DNA of 64,000 bases from Diadophis punctatus similis (GCA_023053685.1 JALIGW010000002.1:47802778-47866777); one strand, 5' to 3'; shown: positions 1 through 12,617, counted from the first letter of the stretch. Translations and numbers: made by a program. Notes: generated from the sequence alone by a model not told the origin.

Positions 1-1473
1 ATCTGACTTCTTTTATTATAGTTTACATCTACTAATTCTTAATGGGAAGCTGGCAGTTGCAAAGCCAAGTGCTAGCCTCTAGCTTCATCTTTATTTCCAA
101 GACCTTCTAGGAGCTCCACATTAATTCCCATGCACATTCTGAGAAAATAAAACCAATGGGGTGGCTTCAACACAGTACTATGTTTATAGGAAATGGTCCA
201 TTTGCTCAGGAAAAAGAAGAAAGAAAAAAATTAACCTGGCATGGTACAGAATAGCCTGAGGAACTAGAAGGAGTACCATGCAGTAACTTCATTAACATGC
301 TTTCATTTACTTGTAACTAGCCACACCCATGATGACAGTTGTTTTCTGGACACACAACTTTATGTAAGTTCCATAACATGATCTCCATTTTCCAAATGTT
401 CTCACTAGCACCCAAAATTGGAGTCTCTTGGTGCTAGACCTCAGGCAAAAAATAGGTCTATTATCTGACCCTATTAACAGAATTGATCAAGAATTGAGCT
501 TGGCATTTTCCACATGCAACTATTTTATGTAGCTCTTCCCTTTTAATTTCATTTTATGTAAGATGAGCTTATATTGGCAAACCGACTCATAATACACTTC
601 ACTGAGCATTTAGCAAGGGAATGGGCAATATAAAACGTTCACCATAAAGGACAACTATCTGGATGGTTATGGGCACCAGCAACTTGTAATTACACACAAG
701 AATTACCAGCAACTTGTAATTACACACAACAAGGTTTTGGCTCTGTGTGGGACACCATTTCCTCTCACTGAAGAAAGTTGTATTTCTTTCTGTACTAAAT
801 GAATACCTACAAATCCCTTCAGTAGTTAAAATATGCATAAATATGTTGGCCTGTGGCTAATTATTAATGAACATTCCACTTATACAACTATTGGCCCTAC
901 AGTTCTACATACGGGTCCTCAGTGCAAGATGGGATCCTGATTGGTCCAGGATTCCAATTTTCACTTAAAGAAGCTCTTATAAACATATATAGGTAAAGAA
1001 GTACAGACTGTTCACTAGTTCCTAAATATATACTGTAGTTGCATCTAACAGTTCCATTCCTTGATTCTACAGATATTTAAGAAAGCATTCTTCTCAATGT
1101 CTGACTAAAAGTCCATGGAAATCAGTTTAAATTTAATTAATGAGAACTGATAATATAAGATGTTCTCATTATATGTAAGCATCTTTCCACTCTTGGAGTG
1201 AGATATTATAATTTGCAATTGGAATTAAAAAATGAATTTAAAAAAAGCTAGCATTTAGATAATTTTTATGGCTGTTCATTTGGAAATATGACTATGGGTG
1301 ACTAAAAATAAATTAAAAATCTAAAGGAACAACAATTTTACATAAAAAAAATTACAACAACAGTCAAACACAATGTCCCTGAGCCGATTGAAAGTTAAGG
1401 CAGATTATGATCTTTCTAGCAATCTGTTGTAAGGTTAGTACATTGTAGAAATGTTGCCTTACTTGGTGTATGG
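1..1473. other. AT-rich unique sequence, no gene seen
   Basis: No coding region or named repeat is recognised here. The only structure seen is a short tandem duplication with a 30-bp period at 675-730. Confidence 0.5.
675..730. repeat. Tandem duplication, 30-bp period
   Basis: The block containing CCAGCAACTTGTAATTACAC occurs twice, at about 676 and 706. Copy 1 spans 675-704 and copy 2 spans 705-730. The copies are identical where they overlap, so the duplication is probably recent. It lies in AT-rich DNA with no gene nearby. Confidence 0.85.
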
Positions 1474-1595
1474 CAGCGGTGGGTTGCTCCCGGTTTGGCC
1501 CGGGTCTTAGAACCAGTAGCGCTGGGAGGCTCCGCCCACCCACCCGGAACACTTCTGTGTGAACCGGTAGTAAAGGGTTTTAGAACCCACTACTG
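1474..1595 (+). mobile_element. hAT-type MITE, 122 bp
   Basis: The element starts CAGCGGTGGGTT and ends AACCCACTACTG, which are terminal inverted repeats. It is flanked by 8-bp direct repeats, GTGTATGG (1466-1473) and GTGTTTGG (1596-1603), with one mismatch. An 8-bp target duplication is the hallmark of hAT transposition. No transposase is present. The internal sequence matches the element at 55838-55989 in reverse orientation, so these are two copies of one family. Confidence 0.9.
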
Positions 1596-1603
1596 GTGTT
1601 TGG

Positions 1604-2792
1604 GTACTTACATCAAAGTAATATTTTGGATACTAGCTAGTTTCCAGGATCTTCTCATTCAGGGGAAACACAACAAAATGCGGAATCTATTTCCCATAAA
1701 TTATTTGATCATTCCAGATAAATTTTCAGGAAAATCTGACATTTAATAAGTAACTTTTTTCTGTCCTGGTGGAAAATTGCTTTTATTACAAGATAAATGA
1801 GATCATACACTTGATAGTTGAAGGAAAGCTTATCTGTAAATAAGGCCTAAAACATGTAATAAACAATAGTCTACAAAAACATGGGAGAATGTTTTTGGCT
1901 GGAGCTGCAGAAATTTCAGTATATTTGAAGTTTTGTTCTCATAAACAAATCTTAAGTGAACTCTGAAATTAGAAGAGGTGTTCATGGAAGCCAATATTCA
2001 TCAGAGGATGACTGCATTTTTTTTCAAGCCCAGAAATCCACTCATACATGAGAAGACCTACTTTAATGGTAATATAGAATATTCATTAGATAAATTTTCT
2101 ACTTATGTCTAAAGATAGTTTATAAGCCTCAAGGCACTCATTCCATTCCTTCCCCTCTCCCAAGAAAGCAAAAACTAAGGGCCAAATTGTTGGCTCCATT
2201 ACTTTGGGATCCACAAATGGGCTGCACACTTTTTACCAACTCTAATTTAAGGTTATGAATGAAATAGAGTCCTTTACTTGATCATGAATTACTCTTAAAG
2301 AATCCTGTTGTAGCATTATGTGCAAATGACTGGGTTTCTACAAAATTGTACTGATTCTCAGCTGAAATATTGACTTCAAAGTCAATATTTGGTCTATTAC
2401 TATATCCATAGCTTGTGAAAACTCTGATTAACAGTCAGCATAACTACCATCCCTGTGAGATAGGTAGGTCAGGTCAAGAAACGGAAATAGCAGGGATTTA
2501 TTGCAGTAAGGTAAAATAACAATCTTGAAACACTGTTTTATTTTCTTTATGTTATGCTAAACAAAATCAAATCAGAGTTATTTTGAGTTTTCTTCTCACC
2601 CGTGCTTCAATCACTGTATTTTGTAAGTCTGTTTAATGCTTCTTCCTTTTCTCACCGCTGTTTCATACCTTTTCCAAGGTCAACTGAAAACTCTTGCATG
2701 CAATATACTTTTTCAAGGACTAACTGTAACAGGAAAAAAGGATCCATTAATCAGTCTTCTAAGGGAAGCTTTAACATTTGAATCACCTAGGA
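1604..2792. other. AT-rich unique sequence, no gene seen
   Basis: I read both strands and saw no recognisable coding, RNA or repeat signal in this stretch. Confidence 0.45.
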
Positions 2793-2984
2793 CTGTGATG
2801 GTGAACCTATGACACGTGTGCCCAGGTGGCACGCAGAGCCCTCTCTGTGGGCATGCGATCCGTCGCCCCAGCTCAGCTCTGCCATGCATGTGTGAGTGCA
2901 TGCCTCCTGCCAACCAGCTGGTTTTGGGGTCTCTGCCACGCATGCGCAGGGGTGGGGTGCATATGGGAGATGCGCACGTGGGAT
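2793..2984 (+). mobile_element. Probable hAT-like MITE fragment, 3' truncated
   Basis: It begins with TGTGATGGTGAACCTATGAC and continues into GC-rich sequence with CGCATGCGCAGG near 2938. This resembles the 5' end of a common squamate short DNA transposon. The matching inverted terminus is not present. The sequence instead runs straight into copia-like coding sequence at about 2985, so the right end has been lost or rearranged. Confidence 0.45.
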
Positions 2985-3604
2985 GTCTTATTGAAGATGG
3001 GATTTAGTGCTGGATTAGGAGATCCATGTTTATTTAGAAAGGAAATTAATGGTAAAATTGTTTTGTTATTACTTTTTACAGACAATATAGCAATTGTTGC
3101 TAAAACTCAGGATGACGTAAAAGAAGTTATAAAAAGTTAAAAGAAAAATTTAGAATCAGAGAATTAGGAGAAATACAAAATTATTTAGGTCTCGATATAA
3201 AGAAGATAGATATGGGATTTAAAATATCTCAAGTAAAAAAGATAAATGATTTATTAAAAAGATACAATATGGAAGATTGTAAAGGTACAAATACACCAAT
3301 GAGTACAGAGTTTAAACCTAGCGAGATACAGGAAGCAAAAATAGATAAACAGCTGTATCAGGGACTAATAGGAAGTCTTTCATATTTAGCTAACTGGTCC
3401 AGACCAGATATTAGTTATAGCGTTAATCAACTAGCAAAACATAATGCGGAACCCAATGAGCATCATTGGAAAGCTGCTAAAAAAATTCTGCGGTATTTGA
3501 AATATACAAGTAATTATGCTTTATATTTAGAACCGAAAGAAGAGTTAAATCTGACAGCATATGCAGATGCAAGTTTTGCTACAGATACTTATTTGTTAGA
3601 ATAA
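2985..3604 (+). pseudogene. Ty1/copia-type pol fragment (RT and RNase H part), decayed
   Basis: Two frames give a copia-type polyprotein segment. The first (2985-3137) reads DPCLFRKEINGK followed by LLLFTDNIAIVAK. The second (3134-3604) contains KLKEKFRIRELGEIQNYLGL, NTPM, the SLSYLANWSRPDISYSVNQL block, KKILRYLKYT and YADASFATD. These blocks are collinear with Ty1/copia reverse transcriptase and the start of RNase H. The frame changes around 3130-3137. The position of the usual YVDD catalytic motif reads FTDN, so the copy is inactive. Homology stops just after YADASFATD, where RNase H should continue, and a stop follows at 3602. No LTR, integrase or gag is seen. Copia elements are scarce in squamates compared with LINEs. 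Confidence 0.85.
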
Positions 3605-5615
3605 GAACCAGTGATTTGATCAGTCACTATAAGCACCTTAGCCAAACAATGTTGCATTAATGGGAACTCCTTTGGGTTATATTAATGTACCATTTAATGT
3701 ACAGTTTGGATCCAAAAGAGCAACTGCTTGCTTGTTTATAATTTTACAGTTGCAAATTAACATCAGAACTAGTTGTTGTCTAATTTAAATATTGTTAAAA
3801 ATCAGAATTGGTGCAGGAATTTTTTTCAAAAAAATACTTGTAGCAGGTGGAATTGCTTAAGTAAGAAAATCTCAGAAATGGATCATCACCAACCTCTGAT
3901 GTCAGGATGATTTGCTGAGACATATTTTAGCATCCATCTAACCTGTGGATGCTCAAAATCATTCCAAGAAATACTAATGACTTTTATGCTAGAGTGGTGG
4001 TAGGGTATAATGAGTTCTACAAAGTTAGCTACCTTACTAAAAGCTATTATTGGTCCATCTAGTTTTGCATTGTTTATATACAGAAATTTCTAGAATTTCA
4101 GATGTGATATTTTATTTAAAAATGGGAATTTAGGCCCTTTTGCTCTGGAAACAACAGAAGGACCTTCTCTTCCCCCTTCTCTTAAAAAAAGTCCTAAAGT
4201 TGTACATCTGTTCTCTTTGGTGAGTACAACACCATTAAAAGACAAAGCTGATTTAGCTTGGAATTAGTAGATTTCTGAATTAATAGGCACTCCACTATCT
4301 TTCAACTGAATATGACAGACTTACAGTTCCATCCCCCCCTTCTCTTAAAAAAAGTCCTAAACTGAAGAGTTCTCAGCACTTGAATGAAAAACTGGATACT
4401 ACTTCAGCTAAGAACAGAAAATATAACTTGGTTTCATTTTATCAAAAATCTTTCTTTCTTCCTCTCAGACATATAAATATATATCCACACATTATTTCCT
4501 CAATTAGAATTCCTTTCCTTACATTTGACAGATGAATGGGGAGTGTAATGGAATCAAATTAGTAGAAATGAAGTGTGATGCACATCTTATACAGTTATTA
4601 AATGCCAAAGGGAATTTCTTTCTGTAAAGCAATGAAAATGAGATAAGTCTTGAACTCTTTTGGCCCCAGCTGATGAAGGATGCATAGTAATGAAGGCTGA
4701 TTTCCCGTGACATTTGTTAAAATGAAAATGGCATCACCATTTTAATATTTGCATTCTGATTTCACATATATAGTTAGTTTCATGATCCTCTATATAAAAA
4801 TTTCATGACCTTGATCTATGATTTTACCTAATCCTTCACTTGCTATTTTTTTAAAAATGTGAATTTTACTTAGATATGAAATTAGCTCCCCTCCCCCAAA
4901 ATGAATGCATTTTTTGCTTATTGACTTGGAACAAAATACCAGGCTTTTAATTTCTGGATCAATGTTATTTATACAATGTCTATGGAGTTTACACAAATTG
5001 CTACTTTATCTTTACAACTACAGACTAAAAGTTTCAAGAAGATTATCTGATCTACTCCTTCGTCTTGGAACGGTATTCACCTTATTGACTTGCTGTACAG
5101 ATCAAGGGATTACAACTGCTGTAAGAAAGAGCAAATAGCTACAAACAAGTTTTTGCATAGTAAAAGTTTTTGCTGTACATAGAACTCTGAAAAAGAAAGA
5201 TGCAGCTCTCCAGGAACAATCCAACCAATTTAGAATGACCTACTTTAGTTCCAGTGAAAAATGTGAAATTAAATCCTTGGAATGAATACCCAGGAATGGT
5301 TGATAGTTATACATTCCTACTAACTCTGTTCTCTAGTTTGGCATTTCTAAATTCTTAGCGTGATAGTGATACTAAATGAGGCATCAGTTGAGTTCCTCTG
5401 CACCACTGTGTTGCAACTGAAGCATTTGATCAAAATGAAGGGCCTTTTCTTTGTACTGGGTATGAATTTGAGTTTAATCTCAGGTTGAGATCTGGAATGT
5501 AATATAATTGTATCTCTTTTTAAACCATTGCATTATTGTGACTAAGTTTTCCTGTTCATATTTGTGATCAAAACATTTTCTGATCCCATTTAATATCCTA
5601 GAAATTTCCCATTTA
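3605..5615. other. Unique AT-rich sequence with one distant direct repeat
   Basis: No gene is seen. A 27-bp exact direct repeat (five C, TTCTCTT, seven A, GTCCTAAA) occurs at 4172-4198 and again at 4335-4361, 163 bp apart. The sequence around the two copies is not otherwise similar. Confidence 0.5.
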
Positions 5616-6321
5616 CCATATTTTTGGAGTATAAGATACACCTTTTTGCCCCCAAAAAGAGGGTGGAAATGTTGGTGCGTCTTATACACCAAATACAACA
5701 AATTTTTGGCCTCCCAAAGCCCCTCCCCCGCATCCAATTTTTCTGAAAAATGGGCCATTTTTTGCAAAAATGGGGGTGTTTTTGCCTTTCCCCACCCCCT
5801 AGGAGTGCTCTGCAAGCTTCCCAAACCATCTGCATGCCCTGTTTTTGCAAAAAAATCCAGTGAAAAATGGGCCGTTTTTTGCAAAAACTGGGCTGTTTTT
5901 GCCTTCTAATTACCCCATCTAACATGATTGGAGGAGGAATTCTGGGAGTTGAAGTCCACTAGTCTTAAAGCTGTCAAGTTTGAAGACCCCTGGGTTAGGG
6001 GTTAGGGGTGCAAGGGTCTTCAAACTTGGCAAGTTTAAGACTTGTGGACTTCAACTCCCATTCCTGAGCTAGCATGATTGGAGGAGGAATTCTGGGAGTT
6101 GAAGTCCACAAGTCTTAAAGCTGTCAAGTTTGAAGTTTGTAAAAAGTGTACATGGTTGTAAAAAGTATACCTGGTTGTAAAAAGTATTCTGCTACACTGG
6201 TATTTTATTAAATAATATATTACTACACCATTTGGTTCAGAATACTTTTTTCCTTGTTTTCCTCCTCTAAAATCTAGGTGCGTCTTATACTCCGCTGCGT
6301 CTTATACTCCGAAAACTACGG
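5616..6321 (+). mobile_element. TA-flanked DNA transposon (Tc1/mariner-like), 706 bp, non-autonomous
   Basis: The left end reads CCATATTTTTGGAGTATAAG and the right end is its imperfect inverse, CTTATACTCCGAAAACTACGG. Both ends abut TA (5614-5615 and 6322-6323), as expected for Tc1/mariner-type insertion. Subterminal GTGCGTCTTATAC motifs repeat on both sides. The middle holds three copies of another repeat unit (see 5929-6136), which was probably inserted later. No transposase is encoded. Confidence 0.75.
5929..6136. repeat. Three-copy inverted/direct repeat nested in the TA element
   Basis: The unit containing AATTCTGGGAGTTGAAGTCC runs forward at about 5929-5990, reverse at 6010-6060 and forward again at 6061-6136. 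The forward and reverse copies can pair into a hairpin. The unit ends with TCAAGTTTGAAGACCCCTG, resembling the terminus of a common squamate short DNA transposon. Confidence 0.75.
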
Positions 6322-6643
6322 TACGTTTTCCATACCATTCCACAGATGAAGTTACTTTGTATGTGATATACTGGAAAAGAATTGGGCTGTATGAATGTAA
6401 TTCGGCCATCAAAATAGATGAAACATTGTAAATTTAGGATTGAAGCTTTTAGGTATCCTTATTTTTTGAGGGAGCAAAAAAAATATAGTCAGAGATTTTA
6501 GTCTGGATTAGAGAATGAAAGAAGGGGCTACATTTGTTTTTCCAAATGTATCATTTTCTTATAGAAAATGCTGTTTCTCCCCAAACTGCCATTTAATGCA
6601 GTTGGACAGACTGGAACAATTGCAGTACTTTTTTAGTTACATT

Positions 6644-7257
6644 CAGGGGTGGGTTCCTAATTTTTTTACTACCACTCTGTGGGCGTGGCTTATTTTGTGG
6701 GCGTGGCTGCCAGCCATGTGACCGGGTGGGCATGGGCCTCGGGAGCTTGGCAGCGGCTGGAGAAGCGGAGGGGCATTGCCCACCCGCAATGCAGCCCCCA
6801 ACAGCGGGAGCAGCAAGACTGCGGCAGCGGTTCTTCTAGGAGGCTCCGTCCGGCCTGAATGCTTCTCCCCATTCGATGATCCTAGGCTCCTGCCGCCAGT
6901 TCCCCCTCCCCTCAGCAGCTCAAGAAGCCTCAAACGTGCGAAAATGCCTAGGATCATCACCGCACGTTCGTGGCTTCTCGGACTGCTGAAGGGAGGGGAA
7001 TGGAATAGCTCCTGCCGCCCGTTCTTTCAGCATCTCACGTGCTCCCTCAGCCATCCTCCCCTGCTTGGACTCACTGTGGGGTAGGAAGGCAGCACATGTG
7101 CAGTGCCAAAAGCTCGGCTTCTGGGCATGCGCAGAAGAAAATTTTTTAAAAATGGCGGTGCCAGGCACCAGCGACTGACCACACTGATACTGTCACATCA
7201 CCAGCGGGCCGCTACTGGTGCTATAGAGTGGACCGCACTGGTAGGAACCCACCACTG
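6644..7257 (+). mobile_element. hAT-type non-autonomous element, 614 bp
   Basis: The termini CAGGGGTGGGTTCC and GGAACCCACCACTG are inverted repeats. Perfect 8-bp target duplications GTTACATT flank it (6636-6643 and 7258-7265). The interior is GC-rich, contains GGGCGTGGC repeats near the left end and GGGCATGCGCAGAAG near 7126, and encodes no recognisable transposase. It is the longest member of the CAGNGGTGGGTT group in this window. The reading frames across it are by-products of high GC. Confidence 0.92.
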
Positions 7258-7265
7258 GTTACATT

Positions 7266-9931
7266 GATAGGGGAGAACAAAGCTTTGGAAATAATAACAT
7301 TTTCATCTAAGATCCCAAAGGAAAAGGTTTTTTTCCTCTCTCTCTCTTTGCTGCAAAATCTTAATTGAGCCCTGAATAAAGGTGCTACTTTTACTGATTT
7401 GAACAAGGGACAGCCTTGTTCATTTTCTACACTGATATTTTTCTCCTGATATCAGTCAGCAGTTGCCAGAGATAGGACTGTTTGCATGTAAGTCACATAC
7501 GCTGCCACTGAGCAGGGGCTCTTCTGACAGTTGCTTTTTTTGTAGCAGAAAAAGACATGAGGAGTTCTAATCATGGGGCTTTTGTGCCATGTCTACTTTT
7601 ATCCTGAGGTACTGAACTTTCCGGTTAGAACTTTGGGGATTTGAATGTTATAAAGAAAAAATTGCAGGTGAACTACATCTGATCTGAGACTCTTCCCCTT
7701 GAGGTTTATGGCAAGCTTAAAAAAAAAGGAGGTGGCAATATAGTGATGGAATATGCAAACCTCTCCAGTGGTTACTGCTTTTTCTAAGTGAGTTTCCTTT
7801 AAGCATTGCATCTACTTGATAATTAGATCTCCATTGGCCCCGTATTTAAATTCAATCTCTGGCCCATCCTTTCAGAATTTGGTTGTATCCAATGTGACAC
7901 TTTCCATAATACTTGATTAGCATGTAATTCAGTTTAGACTGATGGGATAGAAGTTTTAATATAGGAGGATGGCAGGACAAGAAAGGTTGCTTAGGATCAA
8001 CTCACAGTTATCTTCTCCTGAGAAAGAATTATTTAACTTTTACTTCATGTCCACATAGCCAGAATAGGCTGGGACTGCACATTTCAGGTGTAACTGGTAT
8101 TCAGAATTAAACCACCAGGCGGTAGCCTGTGAGGGGATTACCTTTAATATTAAAAAGAGTGGGTGGCATGAAGTCTGATCATTCCTTTTTATGCTGCCAT
8201 ATAGTTGCTGAACTGCTTATTAATTTGCTTCTGGTTCCTCTTCAAAATGCTGATTATCACCATGAAAATCCTACATGGTTTGGCATAATCTTTCTTACGC
8301 AGAGATGGCCAACTGAGGACAAACTGAGATTTTATACCCTGTGAGAGGTAAGGGACTTTATGATAGAACGATACGATAAAATGGCTGTTCCTGTTTTCAA
8401 ACATATTTTTGCCTCCTGAGGAAAGTGGTGCTCTCCATCTTCTGGCCTTAAAGAACTATTTGAAGACCTTCTGGAAAGTGCATGGGCATTTTATGTTAGA
8501 TTATATTAGATGAGATGAGATATTTATTTATGCTATTGAATTTGAGCTGCCTCAAATCCTCAGCAGTAACAGATATAAAAATGAATAATTAATTAATTAA
8601 AGTGCATTTAATAATCTATTGGTTTGATAAGATGAATTCATGAACTTGAAATCTTTGAATATCTTTAATTCATTCATTCTGCTTTCTATTACAACCTTAC
8701 AATTACCTATTGTTTTTTTTTTGCTTTACCTTTTATGTTGTGGGTAAATATTATAACTGGAAGTTGCAAAAGTACACAAATATCCCAGCATAATTCAAAA
8801 TATTTTTTTAAACTTAATATAGCATAGACATATAGTACTATAGACATATAGCAAGTAGTTGCTTGTTTCTGGTTAGATAAATAACTCAATGGATCTCATT
8901 TTATTTAGCTGACTCAAACTGGTAGCAGTTTGGGAAGAATGCTAGTAATTTTATATTGCAATGTGCTTTTAGGTAAAGAAGGAATATAAAATATTTGACA
9001 AGAAATTTATTTATTTGTTATATTTATAATTCACCTTTCCTTAGAAGCAGGAGGAGAAAACCTGATGAGAGAATGGGCTTACCAAAATGGCTTCAGCTTT
9101 TTAAGAAGTAGTAATCTGGGATAAAAAGAAACAAACGGGCTACTCCTAACAATATGGAATAAATATAAACTTAGAAGAAAACACCTTCGTGACTTTCAGC
9201 ACTAGAAGCTTTTTATAGACGAGAAATGATAAGAAAACATAAATGGCTAACCTCCTGAGACATACTAGAATTTTCTAAAGGGGATTGTAAAATGGAAACA
9301 AGATAAGATGTGAAATAAAAGTACATTCGTATCAATGGTTTTCTTATGTAAAATTAACAGGTTTTAATCAGATAAAAGATTGTACGGTTTTGAATAGAGT
9401 AAGAGTGAATTTGAAATAGAATTATGTACTAATGATGAACCTAAAATGTATACATTTTGTTGAAATATGAGTCAGAAAAAGAACAAGTGAAAGAATGTAT
9501 TTTAAAATGGACTAAAACTGTTGGATATACAAATAGACCAGTGAGAACCTCTGTAGTTGAAAGGATTGACATTGACATTATATTATAGTCTTAAAGAGAC
9601 TTTTTATAAATTGATGCATTGTTGAAAAGAAATTTCTAGAACACATAAACACATATTTTGAATCACTGCTGGAAATGCAAATAACATGAAGGGTTGTAAA
9701 AAGCCAAAATATTTTGGATACAAATGGATGCATTAATTCAGAAGATTTTTAAAGGTTGAAGTACAACTGAGACTTTTCTTTTGGACTAATGGAATTAGGA
9801 GCAATTAGGAAAAAGTCACAGAACTTTGTTTTTATATATACTACAATAGGACCATCATATGCTCAAAAGTGGAAAGGCTTGTCATTACCTTCAACAGAGG
9901 AATGTTTGGTGAAGATAATAGAATTTATAGA
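7266..9931. other. Unique AT-rich sequence
   Basis: No gene is recognised. Around 8515-8620 a TTTATTTATGC run followed by GAGCTGCCTCAAATCC resembles an eroded minus-strand LINE or SINE tail, but is too degraded to classify. Confidence 0.4.
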
Positions 9932-10320
9932 TGTCAGGGTTGCGACCGATGCCCTAATTAAATCATAAGCCTCAAGCCAAGCTTCACAAGAAATCCAGTT
10001 ATTTATTAGGAGCTTCATGTTGGCACAGACCAACTGAAGCCAACTCTGACCTCACTTAATTCGCGTCCCGGCTCTGACCCTGTTTCCCCTCCCCCCAAGG
10101 GGTGTCGTCAGTCACATTCTCCAACGAAGCAATTTTGTGAGTTGTAGAGGTCCCTCCCTCCAACCACTGTGGGTCTGTGTGGATATGACCTTGACGTGGC
10201 TAACTGGAATGTGTTTTGTTTTGACTGAAGTGCAAGTTCTTCAATGCAGCTGTGATGTTCGATCCCCCATCCCCCTGCCTATGGCAACTCGAGAACAGGT
10301 CAGGAATGCTTTGCAAGTTG
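9932..10320 (-). mobile_element. Possible solo LTR, minus strand
   Basis: Read on the minus strand, the left part gives CTCCTAATAAATAACTGG, a polyadenylation-like signal, about 75 bases before a sequence ending ACCCTGACA, consistent with the R-U5 end of an LTR. The region is more GC-rich and unlike its AT-rich surroundings. I could not find a clean opposite terminus or target duplication, so the right boundary is approximate. Confidence 0.35.
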
Positions 10321-11983
10321 ACAATAGACTTATTATTTGTTGCAGTTGCCAAGAAATTTAAACAGTGTCTTTCTTTCTGTTGGGCCCAAATCCAAGAAAG
10401 ACATGTGATTTTTTCCAAGATGAGTTCTTTATTGTTTCACACCTATAGAGAAAATCTTTCCAGACTGAGCACTCTACTATCTGATCTATAATACACTCTA
10501 TGAACTATTAGGCAGGAAATGTCTTCACCCTCTTTCTCTCACATATAATATTGGGACTGAGTTTCCATTTATTCCTTTAGAATTTTCCCTCCCTCTTGGG
10601 AATCCACCTCCTTACCTCATCCTATTACATTTTCCTCTGATTTCTCTTCCTGTCTATATTCTTTTTTGTGACCTAATAAGTGGGAAGAATAATAAATTTT
10701 AGGTGTCTGTTGCTACAGACTATTTGCAAGCATTAGCTAAGGACACTATCAAACCTGAAGTAGTGACAAGCAATTTAGTATTGGTTGAAATGGAGCAAAT
10801 CATAATTATAAAATGATGATGTAAGACTCGAATTAGGCAAAGTGCTATCCATTGACATGCATGCTTTTAAAAAATATTTATATGTCTTGCTTTTTATATG
10901 AAAAAAATATCTCAAATAGTTGCTATGGAATGCCAATGACCATTTGCTTGCCAGTTGTTATCTTCTTCCCATAAAGAAAAAGTTAGCATAAAGGTCTAGG
11001 ATATGAATTGGTGCCTTGGCACCATGAAATAATCTGTCTTTTTCTGTTTGTGTAGTAGTTCTGATTTGGGTTTGGGCTTTTCCATGTTGTCTATGTTGTG
11101 GTTGTTTTTAAGTGTGATAAGGCTAAATCTGGAAGTAATTTTATGCCTAGTTTGATTTTAATAACAGGTAGTATTTTATTTTGATGCATCAAAAACACCA
11201 TACAAATATCTAAACATGGATAATGTAAAGGAACTGGGTCAAATAATTCATATCATTGATTCATTGATATGATAAATTTCTATCCCATCCAGTCATTGAT
11301 TCATTGATTGGCTTCACTGGCAATATTGTGAAATATCACTTTGATAAACTAAAGGAAATATTGTGAAATATCACTTTGATAAACCAAAGGAAATGTAATT
11401 GTAGATATCAGTATACAACTTAGAATTAAAGCATGAACCAAATAAGTTTAACTGAAGGAAACATTTTTTATGGAAATGCTTCCTTGCTTTTTACATGCTG
11501 CCAAATGTCAAGTTTAATGTTTCTTTGAGGGTTTTTAATGCTTTACTTATTGGTTCATATCCATTTCTTTTCCTCTACGTTCCCTTGTTCTAGGTGATTT
11601 TTAACAAGAATATTGGAACATATACACACACTTAAAATACAAATGGTTTTTGCTGGCTTTTAACTGTTGAATTTAATATCATGGAAAAGCATATATCAAA
11701 GCATATCTTTGATTAAGCCTATGCTTATTCCTCAGGGCTAAATTGCCATGGGCCAGATTTATGGATATATCATCAAAACCTTCTGTTTCCAAATGTTGCA
11801 AGAGCATAGGATTTGAACAACAAAATTGTCATTGTACATTTAGTGTAATGTTTTAACTATGATTTTACTAAATTTACTAAATTACCAACTTTTTATTTTA
11901 TTATCACAATGGAAACTTCAAATTTGGGGAGGTGGATTACAGAGATTTGGGAATTGTGTGTGTGTGTGATAACTCAGAACTAT
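10321..11983. other. Unique AT-rich sequence with a 35-bp tandem duplication
   Basis: No gene is recognised. A tandem duplication is listed separately at 11322-11391. Confidence 0.45.
11322..11391. repeat. Tandem duplication, 2 x 35 bp
   Basis: AATATTGTGAAATATCACTT begins each unit at 11322 and 11357. The units differ by one base (AAACTAAAGGA versus AAACCAAAGGA), so the duplication is recent on the scale of this region. Confidence 0.9.
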
Positions 11984-12045
11984 TAGAATAGAATAGAATA
12001 GAATAGAATAGAATAGAATAGAATAGAATAGAATAGAATAGAATA
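11984..12045 (-). repeat. (TAGAA)n microsatellite at a CR1 3' end
   Basis: Twelve or so pentamers run directly into ACAGAGTTGGAAGGGACC, the reverse complement of a CR1 3' UTR. The array therefore sits at the 3' tail of the minus-strand CR1. Seeding of AATAG-type microsatellites by CR1 tails is known from snake genomes and supports a snake origin. Confidence 0.92.
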
Positions 12046-12156
12046 ACAGAGTTGGAAGGGACCTTGGAGGTCTTCTAGTCCAACCCCCTGCTTAGGCAGG
12101 AAACCCTAAACCGCTTCAGACAAATGGTTAACAACATCTTCTTAAAAACTTCCAGT

Positions 12157-12206
12157 GTTTGTTTGTTTGTTTGTTTGTTTGTTTGTTTGTTTGTTTGTTT
12201 GTTTGT

Positions 12207-12265
<59 letters not shown>
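12157..12265. repeat. (TTTG)n followed by (TTTA)n
   Basis: About 12 TTTG units pass directly into about 15 TTTA units. This is the expanded 3' tail of the nested minus-strand L2 copy. Confidence 0.95.
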
Positions 12266-12266
<1 letters not shown>

Positions 12267-12617
12267 ATTTCTATGCCGCCCAACTCCCAGGGGACTCTGG
12301 GCGGCTAACAGCCGGTATAGAAACATATAATCAATAAAAGCAATTTAAAAACATGTTAAAATACTATCAATATTTAAAAAACACTTTCACTCACACATGC
12401 ATACATGGGCCAATCTAACAAGACCACATCTTAGGGTCATTGGCCCCAGGCCTGCTGGAAAAGCCAGGTCTTAAACGCTTTCCAGAAGGCCAGTAAGGTG
12501 GGGGATAGTATGGATCTTGGGAGGTAGTTGGTTCCAAAGAGTCGGAGCCGCTACAGAGAAGGCCCTCTCCCGCGGACCCGCCAGCCGACATTGTCTAGCT
12601 GACGGGACCAGGAGAAG
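12160..12617 (-). mobile_element. L2-type LINE 3' end nested in CR1
   Basis: Minus-strand L2 3' UTR: GACGGGACCAGGAGAAG, GGCCCTCTCCCGCGGACC and a GCCGCCCAGAG-type block, ending in a (TAAA)n then (CAAA)n tail (12157-12265 on the plus strand). The same 3' UTR occurs at 48759-49472 and 61103-62360. The GTGTT duplication (12155-12159 and 12618-12622) marks insertion into the older CR1. Confidence 0.85.
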
